A stretch of 64,000 nucleotides of DNA from Thraustochytrium sp. TN22. Lineage: Eukaryota > Sar > Bigyra > Thraustochytrida > Thraustochytriidae. The DNA lies in the NCBI GenBank assembly GCA_013306675.1, contig JABLUY010000073.1, forward strand, positions 1 to 64,000. Reading direction: 5' to 3'. A model generated the notes under the pieces. It was not told the DNA's origin. It worked only from the letters and a program-made list of their open reading frames with translations, and made no database searches. The translations under genes and the position numbers were made by a program. Shown here in pieces: positions 1 through 10,256 of this stretch. The first letter of the stretch is position 1, and each line of letters begins with the position of its first letter.

Positions 1-247
1 GCGAGGCGGGCGGGCGGGGCGAGCCCGAGCGGGCGCGCGTTTTTTTGAATTTTTGATGAGGAATTTTTGAAAAGTTTGAAAACAGCGCAGGCGGGGGACT
101 CGGAGCCTGAGCACAAGCGCGGTCAAGGAGGAGCCGGGGGCAGGCAGACCCCGATCGGCGCGCGCGCGACGCAGCGCGGCGCAGCGGTGCGCGGAGCGGC
201 GGTCGCGGAGGGAGGCGGCGGCGGCGGCGGCGCTCGCGGCGGCGGCG

Positions 248-287
<40 letters not shown>

Positions 288-375
288 GCGTCCAGTTTTG
301 GCGGCTTGTCTGCCTGTCTGCTTGCCTGGCGGCGCGCGCATCGCGCATCGCGACAGCTGGAGGCGCTGCCAGCTC

Positions 376-413
<38 letters not shown>

Positions 414-481
414 TTGCGCGGTAGCAGGAGCGGCGGCGGCAGAGGCGGCAGAGGCGGCAGGGGCCGCGCGGAGGCGGCGCG
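1..481 (+). promoter_or_regulatory. Upstream/leader region of the class-I myosin, with simple repeats
   Basis: No gene is recognised here. It holds a GGC/CGG run at about 208-287 and a GCGT tetranucleotide run at about 376-412, just before the myosin ATG at 482. Open frames crossing it (poly-Gly/Ala/Arg) are compositional. It is probably promoter plus 5' leader; no TATA-like motif stands out. Confidence 0.4.
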
Positions 482-3400
482 ATGGCGCCCAAGGGCAATG
501 CGTTCGGGCACACGGCCATCGCGGAGCGCAAGATCGTGGGCGTGGAGGACATGGTGATGCTCAACAGGGTGGAGAATGATGCGATCCTGGAGAACTTGCA
601 GCGGCGGTTCGCGGCCAAGGAGATCTACACGTACATCGGCGAGGTGCTGATCGTGCTGAACCCGTTCGAGTGGCTGCGGTTGTACGACACGCCCTTCATC
701 AAGATGCACGAGAACGGCGTGCGGGCGGACCTGGCGCCGCACATCTTCGCCGTGGCGGAGTCGGCGTTCCGCAACATGCTGCTGGAGGAGGAGAAGCAGT
801 GCATCATCATCTCGGGCGAGTCCGGCGCGGGCAAGACGGAGGCGGCCAAGCAGGTGATGAACTACATCGCAGCGGTCTCGGGCAGCGGTGCAGGCGACCG
901 CAAGGTGACGGAGGTGAAGCAGATCGTGGTGGAGTCCAACCCGGCGCTGGAGGCCTTTGGCAACGCAATGACGCTGCGCAACAACAACTCCTCGCGCTTC
1001 GGCAAGTACTTCGAGCTCAAGTTCGACCTGGCCAACGGCGGCACGCCGCGCGGCGGCTTCGTGACCAACTACTTGCTGGAGAAGTCGCGCGTGGTCAAGC
1101 CGGGCCCGGGCGAGCGCTCCTTCCACATCTTCTACCAGCTGTGCCGCGGCGCGCCGCGCGACGTGCAGGCCAACCTGGGCCTGGCGGACCCAGAGGCCTT
1201 TCGCGTGCTGGCCGAGTCCGGCGTCACGGAGATCGACAACGGTGGCGGCCGCGTGGACGACGTCTCCGAATTCAAGGAGACGGTGCACTCGCTGCAGACC
1301 ATCGGCGCCTTCCCGGAGGATCAGTTCAACCTCTTCACCATCGTGGCGCTCTGCCTGCACCTGAGCAACATCGACTTTTACGCGGTCAACGTGGACGGCG
1401 CCGAGGGCAGCCAGGTCTCGGACCAGCGCGCGCTCGATACCGTGGCCGGCCTCATGGAGGTGGACGACTCGGCGCTGGCCTACGCGCTCACCTACCGCAC
1501 GCTCACCACCATGGCGCCCGGCGGTCGCCTCGAGACGTACCAGGTACCGCTCAACCCGTCGCAGGCACGCGCAGCGCGTGACGCCCTGGCCAAGGACCTC
1601 TATTCGCGGCTCTTTGACTACATCGTGAGCCTGGTCAACAAGGCGCTCGCCAACACCGGCGGCAACACTCGCGTCTCGATGCGCCGCGAGGTGCGCAAGA
1701 TCGGCGACGACGACGGCCTCAGCATTGGCGTGCTCGACATTTACGGCTTTGAGATCTTCGAGCAGAACCACTTTGAGCAGTTCTGTATCAACTACGTCAA
1801 CGAGAAGCTCCAGCAGATCTTCATCGAGCTCACCATCAAGTCCGAGCAGGAGACCTACGCCTCCGAGGGCATTCAGTGGCAGCCCATCCCGTACTTTGAC
1901 AACAAGGTCGTCTGCGACCTGGTCGAGGCCAAGAAGCCGCCCGGCGTCTTTGCCATTCTCGACGACACCGTCAAGACCGCGCACGCGCTCGGCAGCGCCG
2001 ACGACAAGTTCCTCGAGAAGCTGCACTCCTTCCACAGCTCGCACCCGCACTACTCCAAGTTCCGCGGCGGCTTCTCCATCCTGCACTACGCCGGCCGCGT
2101 CAACTACAGCGGCGACGGCTTCGTCGAGGCCAACAAGGACACCCTCAGCCAGGACCTCCAGCTGCTCGCGCAGAGCAGCGCCAACGACTTCGTGCGCGGC
2201 CTCTACCCGGAGACCGTCGACCTCGACCAGCGCCGCCAGCCCACCTCGGCCGGCTACAAGATCAAGCGCCAGTGCGGCGACCTCGTCTACACGCTCATGG
2301 ACTGCGCGCCGCACTACGTGCGCTGCATCAAGTCCAACGACGAGAAGCGCGCCGGCGGCTTCGACTCGGACCGCGTCATGTACCAGACGCGCTACCTCGG
2401 CCTGCTCGAGAACGTCAAGGTCCGCCGCGCCGGCTTCGCCACGCGCATGGAGTTTGACCGCTTCATCGGTCGCTTCAAGGTCCTTGGCGCCGGCAAGCTC
2501 GACCCGCACGTCCTCGCCCACGGCACCGACTACGACATCGCCGCCGCCATCCTCACCGTCGCCATGGAGACCGTCCCGGAGCTCGGCAACCCGGGCGAGG
2601 CCCAGCTCGGCCGCACCATGGTCTTCATCAAGACGCCCGAGACCTTCTTCAAGATGCAGAACATGCGCAAGTCCCTCGTCGGCGAGCAGGCCATCAAGAT
2701 TCAGAACGTCTGGCGCCGCTTCGCCAACCGCCGCGACCTCGTCTCGCTCCGCGTCGAGATGGCCGACCTTTGGAACGAAAAGGGCAAGGAGGCCACCCCG
2801 GCCGATCTCCTCCGCAACTACTACGCCTTTTACATCGAGGACCGCAAGCTCCTCTCCGCCATCAGCACCCTTCTCGACTGGTTTCAGGCCTCCGAGATCA
2901 AGAAGGAGCGCCTCCAGTACACCGAGCAGCTTGTGCGCCTCAACGGCCACGGCAAGCTCGAGCCCATCGTCTTTGTCCTCACCGATGCCGCCATCTACCT
3001 CGCCTCCTGGCAGCCCAAGCGTGGTCAGCCCCGCGTTGGCCCGCGCGGTGGCCCGGTCGAGCCCGAGTACGAGCTCTACCTGCGCCGCCGGACCTCGCTC
3101 TCCAAGGTCGAGGCCGTCCTGCTCTCCATGGAAGCCGACGACTTCATCTGCATCCAGTGCGCGCCCCAGGAGAAGCTCAACAAGCCCATCAAGGACGGCT
3201 GGGAGGACAAGAAGAAGATCAAGCGCTGCCAGGAGACCCAGCAGCCCTTTAGCTTCTTTGGCGCCTCCAAGCACCAGTGCAACGCCACCGGCGGCGTCTA
3301 CGTCAAGGAAGTCATGGCCGACGACAAGATTCCGCTCCCGGACCGTGGCTTCTACAGCCCTGTCGAGGTCCACGCCAAGGTTCCCGGCACTGTCTCGGTC

Positions 3401-4468
3401 GAGATGCGCGAGGACGTCATCCTCATGACCGAGAAGAAGGCCGAGATCACCGCCGTCCTGCGCAACCTCGTCACCCTTGCCAAGGGCGGCGCCGCTGGCA
3501 TGAACAAGCTCGACCGCGATGCGCTCTCTGCGCGCATCCCCACCGTCAAGGAGAAGATGATGGCGCGCGCGCTCTACGACTTCACCGCCACCCAGGAGGA
3601 CGAGCTCGACCTCAAGGAGGGCGAACAGGTCGAGCTGCTCGACACCGCCCACTCCGACTGGTGGCTCGGCAAGTACAAGGGCCGCACCGGCCTCTTCCCG
3701 GCCGCCTACGTCGAGAAGGTCCCGGCCGCCGTCAAGCCCAAGCGTGCCAACCCCAAGCGCTACAAGATGAGCGTGGACTTCAGCAACGTCTGGCAGATTC
3801 GCCAGGCCACCGTTGCCTCGCTCAGCGCATCGCCCAAGGGCCCCATCGAGTTCCGCCGCAACGAGGCCCTCGGCCAGTTCAACATCGGCCGCTCCGGCGG
3901 TAAGATTGTCATCTCCGTGCCCATCGGTGTCGCCGGCCGCAAGCTTCGCGAGATCCAGAAGAGTCAGGCCGAGCGCGCTGCGCGCCGCGAGGCCGAGCGC
4001 CAGGAGCTCTTTGAGCTCCGCAAGGAGAACGCTGTTCGCCGTGATGCCCAGCGCAAGGCCGACCGCGAGAAGCGTCTGGACGCCAAGAAGGAGAAGCGCC
4101 GCGCCGAGAAGGCCAAGCGCGACAAGGAGGCCGACGCTCTCAACTTTGGCGCCCGCAACGCCGCCCAGGGTGGCGCCTCCTTTGCCGCGCGCATGGAGCA
4201 GCAGCGCGGCGGCGGCGGCGGCGGCGGTCGCCCGGGTGGTGGCAGCGGCGTGACCGCCGCTCCGCCTCCTTGGGTCACCGCCCGCGCCAACAAGGCCACC
4301 CCGGCCGCGGCCGCGCCCAAGCCTGCGCCGCCCAAGAAGAACAACGTCAACGACCTCTGGCAGGCTTACCGTGATGACGACACGGGTGACATTTACTACT
4401 ACAACACCAAGTCCGGCGAGACCACCTGGGACAAGCCCACAGGCTTTACCGGCGCGGTCGTAGCCTGA
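482..4468 (+). CDS. Class-I-type unconventional myosin with TH1, SH3 and C-terminal WW domain
   Basis: A single-exon gene of 1328 aa encoding an actin-dependent motor, expected at the plasma membrane/cortical actin. The motor occupies about residues 18-730: P-loop GESGAGKTE at 112-120, switch I NNNSSRFGKY near 166 and switch II DIYGFE near 419. One IQ-like helix (IKIQNVWRRF) lies near 738. A membrane-binding TH1-like tail spans about 763-1003 and an SH3 domain (ALYDF start, ALYDF...WWLGKY...GLFPAAYV) about 1026-1080. A Lys/Arg/Glu-rich helical stretch and a Gly run (about 1243) follow, then a WW domain at about 1289-1322 ending TTWDKPTGF. Long-tailed class-I myosins usually carry TH1 plus SH3; the terminal WW is an addition seen here, suggesting binding to proline-rich partners. 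The start is the first ATG after the GC-rich leader and matches the family N-terminus. It converges on the next myosin. The family call is firm; the exact class is inferred. Confidence 0.93.
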   Translation: MAPKGNAFGHTAIAERKIVGVEDMVMLNRVENDAILENLQRRFAAKEIYTYIGEVLIVLNPFEWLRLYDTPFIKMHENGVRADLAPHIFAVAESAFRNMLLEEEKQCIIISGESGAGKTEAAKQVMNYIAAVSGSGAGDRKVTEVKQIVVESNPALEAFGNAMTLRNNNSSRFGKYFELKFDLANGGTPRGGFVTNYLLEKSRVVKPGPGERSFHIFYQLCRGAPRDVQANLGLADPEAFRVLAESGVTEIDNGGGRVDDVSEFKETVHSLQTIGAFPEDQFNLFTIVALCLHLSNIDFYAVNVDGAEGSQVSDQRALDTVAGLMEVDDSALAYALTYRTLTTMAPGGRLETYQVPLNPSQARAARDALAKDLYSRLFDYIVSLVNKALANTGGNTRVSMRREVRKIGDDDGLSIGVLDIYGFEIFEQNHFEQFCINYVNEKLQQIFIELTIKSEQETYASEGIQWQPIPYFDNKVVCDLVEAKKPPGVFAILDDTVKTAHALGSADDKFLEKLHSFHSSHPHYSKFRGGFSILHYAGRVNYSGDGFVEANKDTLSQDLQLLAQSSANDFVRGLYPETVDLDQRRQPTSAGYKIKRQCGDLVYTLMDCAPHYVRCIKSNDEKRAGGFDSDRVMYQTRYLGLLENVKVRRAGFATRMEFDRFIGRFKVLGAGKLDPHVLAHGTDYDIAAAILTVAMETVPELGNPGEAQLGRTMVFIKTPETFFKMQNMRKSLVGEQAIKIQNVWRRFANRRDLVSLRVEMADLWNEKGKEATPADLLRNYYAFYIEDRKLLSAISTLLDWFQASEIKKERLQYTEQLVRLNGHGKLEPIVFVLTDAAIYLASWQPKRGQPRVGPRGGPVEPEYELYLRRRTSLSKVEAVLLSMEADDFICIQCAPQEKLNKPIKDGWEDKKKIKRCQETQQPFSFFGASKHQCNATGGVYVKEVMADDKIPLPDRGFYSPVEVHAKVPGTVSVEMREDVILMTEKKAEITAVLRNLVTLAKGGAAGMNKLDRDALSARIPTVKEKMMARALYDFTATQEDELDLKEGEQVELLDTAHSDWWLGKYKGRTGLFPAAYVEKVPAAVKPKRANPKRYKMSVDFSNVWQIRQATVASLSASPKGPIEFRRNEALGQFNIGRSGGKIVISVPIGVAGRKLREIQKSQAERAARREAERQELFELRKENAVRRDAQRKADREKRLDAKKEKRRAEKAKRDKEADALNFGARNAAQGGASFAARMEQQRGGGGGGGRPGGGSGVTAAPPPWVTARANKATPAAAAPKPAPPKKNNVNDLWQAYRDDDTGDIYYYNTKSGETTWDKPTGFTGAVVA

Positions 4469-5011
4469 TGAGGAAGAGGATGTATGTGAGGAGTGGTTGA
4501 GAATGGAGGAGGACGAGCGAGGACGAAGATTGAGGAGGAGGACGGAGATTTTATCTGGGTGCGCCTCCCGGCCGGACGCATGTTGCACCTGCCTTTGGCC
4601 TTTGATTCCCTTTGCATTGCCATACCATGCCATACCAACACACAATTTGATGTTTCTGTTGTTACCGAAGAACAAAACGTGCACCCAGGTCCAAACTGGT
4701 GAGACTCTAGCCCGATGGTGAAAGTGATGAAGGATTTGAGTGCGCCAAGCGGCCGGGCGCAGCTTCTTTCATGTCATGCCAACACAAATCCAGAGACCCG
4801 CCAACCCGAACGGCGCAGGAGGCGCCTTCGAAGCGAGGAATGAGCCTCGAAGCGAAGAAGCACGCCAGCAAGCAGTGGTCTTCTCGTATTGACTTTGCAG
4901 CGATCCGGGCGCCGGCGAGCACAGACCTCGGGAAGCTTGTCTCCAGCGAATGCCACCAGATACTTTTTTGTTCGCTTGACTCTGCCTGGCTTGGTTGTTG
5001 GCTTGGCTTTG
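4469..5011. other. Convergent intergenic region between two myosin genes
   Basis: This 543-bp stretch lies between the two convergent myosin stops. It is lower in GC than the genes and has no convincing coding frame. It probably holds both 3' UTRs and cleavage sites. Confidence 0.5.
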
Positions 5012-8000
5012 TCACAAATCTTGCTTCGACTCGTAACGGCGCGAAATCTCGTGCAAATAGGGCTTCAAGCCGTGAATCGCCGTCGCCAATGCCGGGTCCA
5101 ACGCCTTCTCGTGCGCGCCATTCTTCTGCGACAACGCCTCCACCTGGCCGTCGCGCCATGCCAGCAATGTGCACAGCGTCTCATTCGCTGCCTCCGCGTG
5201 CTCCGCGCGGGCATTCGCCTGCGATAGCTTGCGAAGGACCGCGTTGTGCCGCGCCCGCGTCTCAACGATCTCATCCATGAGAGCGATGTTCTCCTTCATG
5301 AGCGAGGTGATGGACGACGGTAGCGGCCCGCCATGACCACCACCGCTCGTCGCAGCCCTCGACTTCTTGTCCTCTGGGCCATCCCCGGGAGGTGTCGACG
5401 TCTCAGGCTTTGCATCAGCCGCCGCCGCCGCCGCGGCAGTCGCCGCTGCCAGCTTTTGGGCATCCTCCTCTCTGCCCTTTTCGAGCTGCGCCACGCGCTC
5501 GAGAAGCTCGCGCGTCTCACGGTTCGCCTGCGCGAGCGAGCGCTGTGCCTCCTTGACCTGCTCGCGGGCGTCCTGGGCGGACGCCTCAGCGCTCTGCGCC
5601 GCCTGCGTCAGGCGTGAAACCTCAGTATGCGCCCGCATCAGCTCTCGCTCTGTGTCCTCGGCCTTGCGTTGCCAATCGCGCTCGCCACGCTGCCGCGCCG
5701 CGTCGCCGCGGATGCGCCGACGAATTGTGTGCAGGAGAGCGTCAACAGCGAGCTCCATGGTGGACGGAGACAGCCGTGAGCGCTTGGACGAGCTGCCGCG
5801 CTGCCCATGCGGCGGTGTGCTCTCTTCATCCTCATGGTGTTGCGGCTCAAGCGCCCGCTGCTGAAGGCTGCCGTGTCCGTTCTCCTCCTTGCCCTCTTCC
5901 ACCCCGTCGTCGTCATCGTCGTCCGCTAGGTCCGCTATCCCATAGAGCGACTGCACGAAGCTGTCCAGGTCGCAGAGCCGCGAGACCACGGCCTTCTCGC
6001 GCTGCTCCCAGCGCAGCAGCGCTAGCTCGTGCGCCTGGTCCGCGCTTCCGCGCTCCCTGGGCGCGGAGAACGTCGCGGACCCCTCTTGGCTCGCTTTCCG
6101 GGTCGGGCCGGACCCGCCGAACTCTGGCGTGCCACAGATGGAGAACGTGCGGCCCGGGGCCAAGGTGGGCGGGCGCGGCATCGAGGCGGGCGATCGCGGC
6201 ATCGAGGCGGGCGATCGCGGCACAGTGCCGGGGTGGGGCTGCGGCGCGCCCAAATCCTTATCGGCGAGGTCGAGCGGCACCTCGATGCGCGTGCTGGGCT
6301 CGCTCGAGGAGCTGCCCGAGACGCCGGAGGACGGCTCACCGGAGAGCGGCGAGGCGTCGGGCGTGCTCCAGAGAGAGGCAGCCTCGGCGACGGCGCGCTC
6401 CCGCTTGGCGCGCAACGCCGCCTCGAGGTGGCGGCAAAAGGCGACGCGGGCACGCACGGCGCGCACAAAGCGCTGCACACGGACGACGGCCCGCACGAGC
6501 GCCACGAAGCGCACGCGCGCGAAGAAGGCCTGCAGGCGCTGCGCAGCACGCACGCGCTTGGCCAGCAGGCACCGGCGGAAGGCGCGGGCGATGATGCGCG
6601 AGGCTGCCGTGAGGCGCGAGGCCACGGTCCGCTCGAGACGCGTCACGAGCTCGCGGCGCAGAAAGACCTTGGTGTGACCCAGCTGCCACTGCTCGTTGTC
6701 CAGGCCGAAGAGACGGGAGATTTGCAGCACGAGGTCGCGGCACGAGGTCGCCTTGGGCGCCAGCACGCGGAAGCGGCGGAAGAACGCCTCGTGCGGCTCG
6801 CGCAGCGCGTAGCCCTGGTTGCGGATGCGGATCGTCTCGAGCATGCCGGCGTAGCGCAGCTGGTCCAGGCACTTGCGTGCATGGAAGAAGCCCGCGCGCT
6901 TGACCTCATTGGGCTTGATGCAGCGCACAAAGTGCGGGTCGCACGACTCGAGGCGGCTCATGAGCGAGTTGAGCTGCTTGCGGAACTGCTCCGACACCGT
7001 GGGCGGCCGCAGCGAGGCCGCGCGCTTGCGCGAGCGCTGCTTGGCGGAGCGCGAACCGCGGCCACCCCCGAAGAGCGTCTGGAACCACACCTCGTTCGAC
7101 TGCTGCATCGCCGTCGACAGGCTCTCGGACAGCGAGTCGTTGTTCTTCTGCAGAAAGCCGTCCACGTCGTAGTGCACCGTGCCGGCGTAGTGCGCCACGC
7201 CGAAGCAGGCGTCATTGCGGAAGCGCGGGAACACGTAGTGTGGGTGGCGGTCGCGGTGGTTCGTGTGCAGCTTGCGCAGAAGGCTCTGGTCCGAGCCGCG
7301 CGGCATGAGGCACTCCTCGTCGAGCAGGCACAGGAGCGACACGGACGGGCCCTCGATCAGGTCCAGGCACGGCTGGTTGTCATTGAACTCCACGCGCGAC
7401 CAGTCGATGCCCTCCTTGGCGTACTCCTCCTGTTCCACTTCGAAGATGTGCTTGTTGAAGTGCCGCTGCAGCCGCTCGTTTGCGAAGTTGATGGCGAACT
7501 GCTCGAACGAGTTGTGCTCAAACACCTCGAAGCCGTAAATGTCCAGAATGCCGATGCTGCGACCCGAAGTCGGGACGCACAGCGACTCCAGCGTCGCGTT
7601 GGAGTCCATGGACGCCCCGCGCCGCAGCGTTCCGGGCCCGCGCGCCGAGGCTGCCGCCCCCGCCCCCGCCGATGAGGCGGACCGCGCGCGCTCGTGACCC
7701 GCCAGGCTCAGGTTGATGCGCTGGATCAGCCAGCGGAAGAGCAGCGCGTAAAGCGCCTTGGCCAGCGCGTCGCGCTTGCCCAACGCCACGGTCGCCTTGA
7801 CCGGCGTCAGGATGGTTTCGGTGCCCACCGTCACGACGTTTGCGCAGATGGCGTTCTGCATGTCCTCCACGTCCAGGCCAAGCACCGCGGCCGCGGCCGC
7901 CGCGTCCTCCTCCGCGCACCGCGAGCCCTCCTGCTGGTCGCGCGTGTCCTCCGCGATGCGCAGCTGGCCCAAGAGCAGCACGCCCGCCAGCGTGCGCAGG

Positions 8001-9013
8001 ACTAGCTGGCGCTCCTCAGCCGAGACGCCGATCGATGCAAGGCACTCCATCGTGCGCGTGAAGTTTGCCACGTCGTTCTCCTCGTGCAACGGCAGGTCCG
8101 CACCTTCCGCAATATAGACCAGGTCGTGCTCCGTGAGCCCGCCCAGGCCGATCTCCTCAAGCACCTCCGGCTCCGCACCCCGCAGCAGCTGGTAAAACAC
8201 GTGGTAGTTGCGCTCGCCCTCGCCCTGCCCGATGATGCGACTCTTCTCCAGCAGGTAGTTCAGGATGCGCGCGCCCTTGATGAGCCCGGTCTCGTCGATC
8301 TCGATCTCGATGAACTTGCCAAAGCGCGACGAGTTGTCGTTGCGCACCGTCTTGGCGTTGCCAAAGGCCTCCAGCAGCGGGTTCGAGTCCAGCACGCGCT
8401 GCTCCAGCCCCGGCTCGCCCGCGCCCGCCCCTGCGTCGCGGAATTGCCGTCCGGCGCTCGACAGATACTTCATGATGATCTTGGTCGCCTCCGTCTTGCC
8501 GGCGCCGCTCTCGCCGCTGATGATGATGGCCTGGCTCCTGGCCGCAGCGCGCGTCCCGTCGCCCGCCTCGCGCCCGCCCTCCACCACCGCGCGGTACGCG
8601 TTCTCCGCCGTCAGGAACACGTGCGGCTGCACCTGCGCCTGCCGCTTCCCGCGGTACGTGGTCATGTCGCGGTTCGCGTAGATGTCGCACCACTTGTACG
8701 GGTTGATGGACACCAAGATCGGCCCTACCATCGTGTAAAAGGCATCCCGCTCGTACCGCTCGCGCAGCGAGTGCACCAGCGACTGCTCGCTAAATTCGCA
8801 CAGATTCAGCAGGTCATCCTCTGCGCGCCCGCTCTGCACCGTCGTCGGCGTCAGCGCATCCGCGCCCACCTCCACCTGATCCCCGCGGCTCGTGTACACC
8901 GAGTACACGTGGTCGTCGCTCACGTGCGTCACCTCGCCCAGCTCAAACAGCCGCCGTTCGTCCGCCACCTGCACCCAGACCTTGGACCCCACGAGCACCG
9001 ACGTCGGCGCCAT
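5012..9013 (-). CDS. Unconventional myosin with N-terminal SH3-like domain, IQ repeats and coiled-coil tail
   Basis: A single-exon gene of 1333 aa. An SH3-like N-terminal subdomain (GSKVWVQV) precedes the motor: P-loop GESGAGKTE at about 167-175, switch I NDNSSRFGKF, switch II LDIYGFEVFE near 489, and an actin-binding segment ending CDPHFVRCIKPNE. A neck rich in Arg and hydrophobics (about 811-870) looks like several IQ motifs. A Ser/Pro-rich linker with a tandem SPASMPR repeat (about 928-947), an acidic run DDDDDD, and coiled-coil segments (about 1105-1318) follow. The N-terminal SH3-like fold, IQ neck and coiled coil recall class V/XI-like motors, but no globular cargo (DIL) domain is visible, so no class is assigned. 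It may be a dimeric transport motor. The ATG at 9013 begins the conserved N-terminal subdomain directly. It converges with the class-I myosin. Confidence 0.92.
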   Translation of the reverse strand: MAPTSVLVGSKVWVQVADERRLFELGEVTHVSDDHVYSVYTSRGDQVEVGADALTPTTVQSGRAEDDLLNLCEFSEQSLVHSLRERYERDAFYTMVGPILVSINPYKWCDIYANRDMTTYRGKRQAQVQPHVFLTAENAYRAVVEGGREAGDGTRAAARSQAIIISGESGAGKTEATKIIMKYLSSAGRQFRDAGAGAGEPGLEQRVLDSNPLLEAFGNAKTVRNDNSSRFGKFIEIEIDETGLIKGARILNYLLEKSRIIGQGEGERNYHVFYQLLRGAEPEVLEEIGLGGLTEHDLVYIAEGADLPLHEENDVANFTRTMECLASIGVSAEERQLVLRTLAGVLLLGQLRIAEDTRDQQEGSRCAEEDAAAAAAVLGLDVEDMQNAICANVVTVGTETILTPVKATVALGKRDALAKALYALLFRWLIQRINLSLAGHERARSASSAGAGAAASARGPGTLRRGASMDSNATLESLCVPTSGRSIGILDIYGFEVFEHNSFEQFAINFANERLQRHFNKHIFEVEQEEYAKEGIDWSRVEFNDNQPCLDLIEGPSVSLLCLLDEECLMPRGSDQSLLRKLHTNHRDRHPHYVFPRFRNDACFGVAHYAGTVHYDVDGFLQKNNDSLSESLSTAMQQSNEVWFQTLFGGGRGSRSAKQRSRKRAASLRPPTVSEQFRKQLNSLMSRLESCDPHFVRCIKPNEVKRAGFFHARKCLDQLRYAGMLETIRIRNQGYALREPHEAFFRRFRVLAPKATSCRDLVLQISRLFGLDNEQWQLGHTKVFLRRELVTRLERTVASRLTAASRIIARAFRRCLLAKRVRAAQRLQAFFARVRFVALVRAVVRVQRFVRAVRARVAFCRHLEAALRAKRERAVAEAASLWSTPDASPLSGEPSSGVSGSSSSEPSTRIEVPLDLADKDLGAPQPHPGTVPRSPASMPRSPASMPRPPTLAPGRTFSICGTPEFGGSGPTRKASQEGSATFSAPRERGSADQAHELALLRWEQREKAVVSRLCDLDSFVQSLYGIADLADDDDDDGVEEGKEENGHGSLQQRALEPQHHEDEESTPPHGQRGSSSKRSRLSPSTMELAVDALLHTIRRRIRGDAARQRGERDWQRKAEDTERELMRAHTEVSRLTQAAQSAEASAQDAREQVKEAQRSLAQANRETRELLERVAQLEKGREEDAQKLAAATAAAAAAADAKPETSTPPGDGPEDKKSRAATSGGGHGGPLPSSITSLMKENIALMDEIVETRARHNAVLRKLSQANARAEHAEAANETLCTLLAWRDGQVEALSQKNGAHEKALDPALATAIHGLKPYLHEISRRYESKQDL

Positions 9014-10256
9014 CTCGCCAGCTTCTCTTCGATCGATCGATCGCGCGTGGCCTGCGCGTCGCCTGCGCGCCCTTGCGCCAATCCCGCCGCGTCAACAACT
9101 GCGCGTCAACCGCGCGTCGCTCGCGTGTCACTCGCGCGTCAATCGCGCGTCAATCGCGCGTCAATCGCGCGTCAATCGCACGACAATCGCGCGTCGATCG
9201 CGCGCTCTTCGCGCGTCCGTCGCGCTCCCGATTTGCCTAACCTTGCGGCTCTCGCTCCTCCAGAGTCCGCACCATCTGGCCTCCAAACGTTGCTTTCTCT
9301 TTAGCGGTCACCGCACCGCACATGTGTGTGCCAACGGCTAGGTTCTTCAAGAGCCTCACATCCGAGCCATGGACAGCCTGAGCGCGTCTCACACACACGA
9401 ACAGGTGACTCTCAGGCGAGCCAGAGCCAGAGGTAACAGTAGGCCTAGTCAGCGGAGACGAGGACCATGATGGCGGAGGAGACGAGATGGCTGAGGCGAA
9501 GTGATGGCGGAAGCTCCGGTTCGCGCGAACAGGGTTGTCATATTTTCAGACCGTGACCATGGCTGGACCGGCCGGGGATCGCCGTTGAGAGAAGACGAAG
9601 CAAAGGCAAGGACGGAGCACGGAGCACGGAGCACACAACGCCGCTCATGGCACATTTTCTCAGAGACGACGCGAGAGAGAGAACAAGAGGAAGAAGAAAC
9701 GCATGTCTGACCGGCCAGAGCTCACGCTCGGGAGCCGGAAGCGTTTGTCTGGCCAGAGCAATCAGCGCCACCTATCAGCGCGCGAAAAAGCCGTACCAGC
9801 AGGACAAGCGGTGCACGCCGAGCAAGCGCCACATTGTGAGTGACGAAACATGAGCGAATCTCTGACCGCACCCGATTTGCAAACCGGCAAGATCCCGAAC
9901 GTCTCCCCGCGCCCACGCGCCCACGCGCCGCCCGGCCTCCCGACGACGCCGGCCGGCTGCCCGCCGCCGCGCCGCCGCGCCCCACGGCCCTCGCCTCTTC
10001 CTTCTCTTATTAGAGTCGCTCTCGCCGCTCCCAAGCTGCGCTGCGTCCTACGTGCTGCCGACCACCGCCCGCCCGCCCCCTCCCTGCCCGGCGCGGGCCC
10101 GCGGCGCCCGGCGCGAGAAGGAATGGCGGCATGGCATGCGCGATGGCGCCTGCGATGGAATGATGAAGTTCAAACTGGGCGTCAGATGGATGGATGGCTG
10201 CGTGCATACCGCGATCGACCAGCCGGCTCCCGCGCGCGACCGCAGGCCGAGGCAGC
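9014..10256. other. Divergent intergenic region, with a GCGCGTC-type minisatellite
   Basis: This 1.24-kb gap separates the minus-strand myosin from the plus-strand ferredoxin, so it probably holds both promoters. At about 9100-9225 there is a short tandem array of degenerate 11-bp units (AATCGCGCGTC-like). Small frames here have no recognisable content and no gene is called. Confidence 0.5.
9100..9225. repeat. Short-unit minisatellite (AATCGCGCGTC-type, about 11 bp)
   Basis: Around 9130-9180 the unit repeats almost perfectly several times, with degenerate copies (TCGCGCGTC, CGCACGACAATCG) on both sides. It lies about 100 bp upstream of the myosin ATG on the opposite strand, so it may overlap the promoter or 5' UTR. 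Confidence 0.75.

Noticed and set aside
1-481. Gly/Ala/Arg-rich frames before the myosin ATG
   Set aside because: They come from GGC and GCGT runs and have no conserved content.
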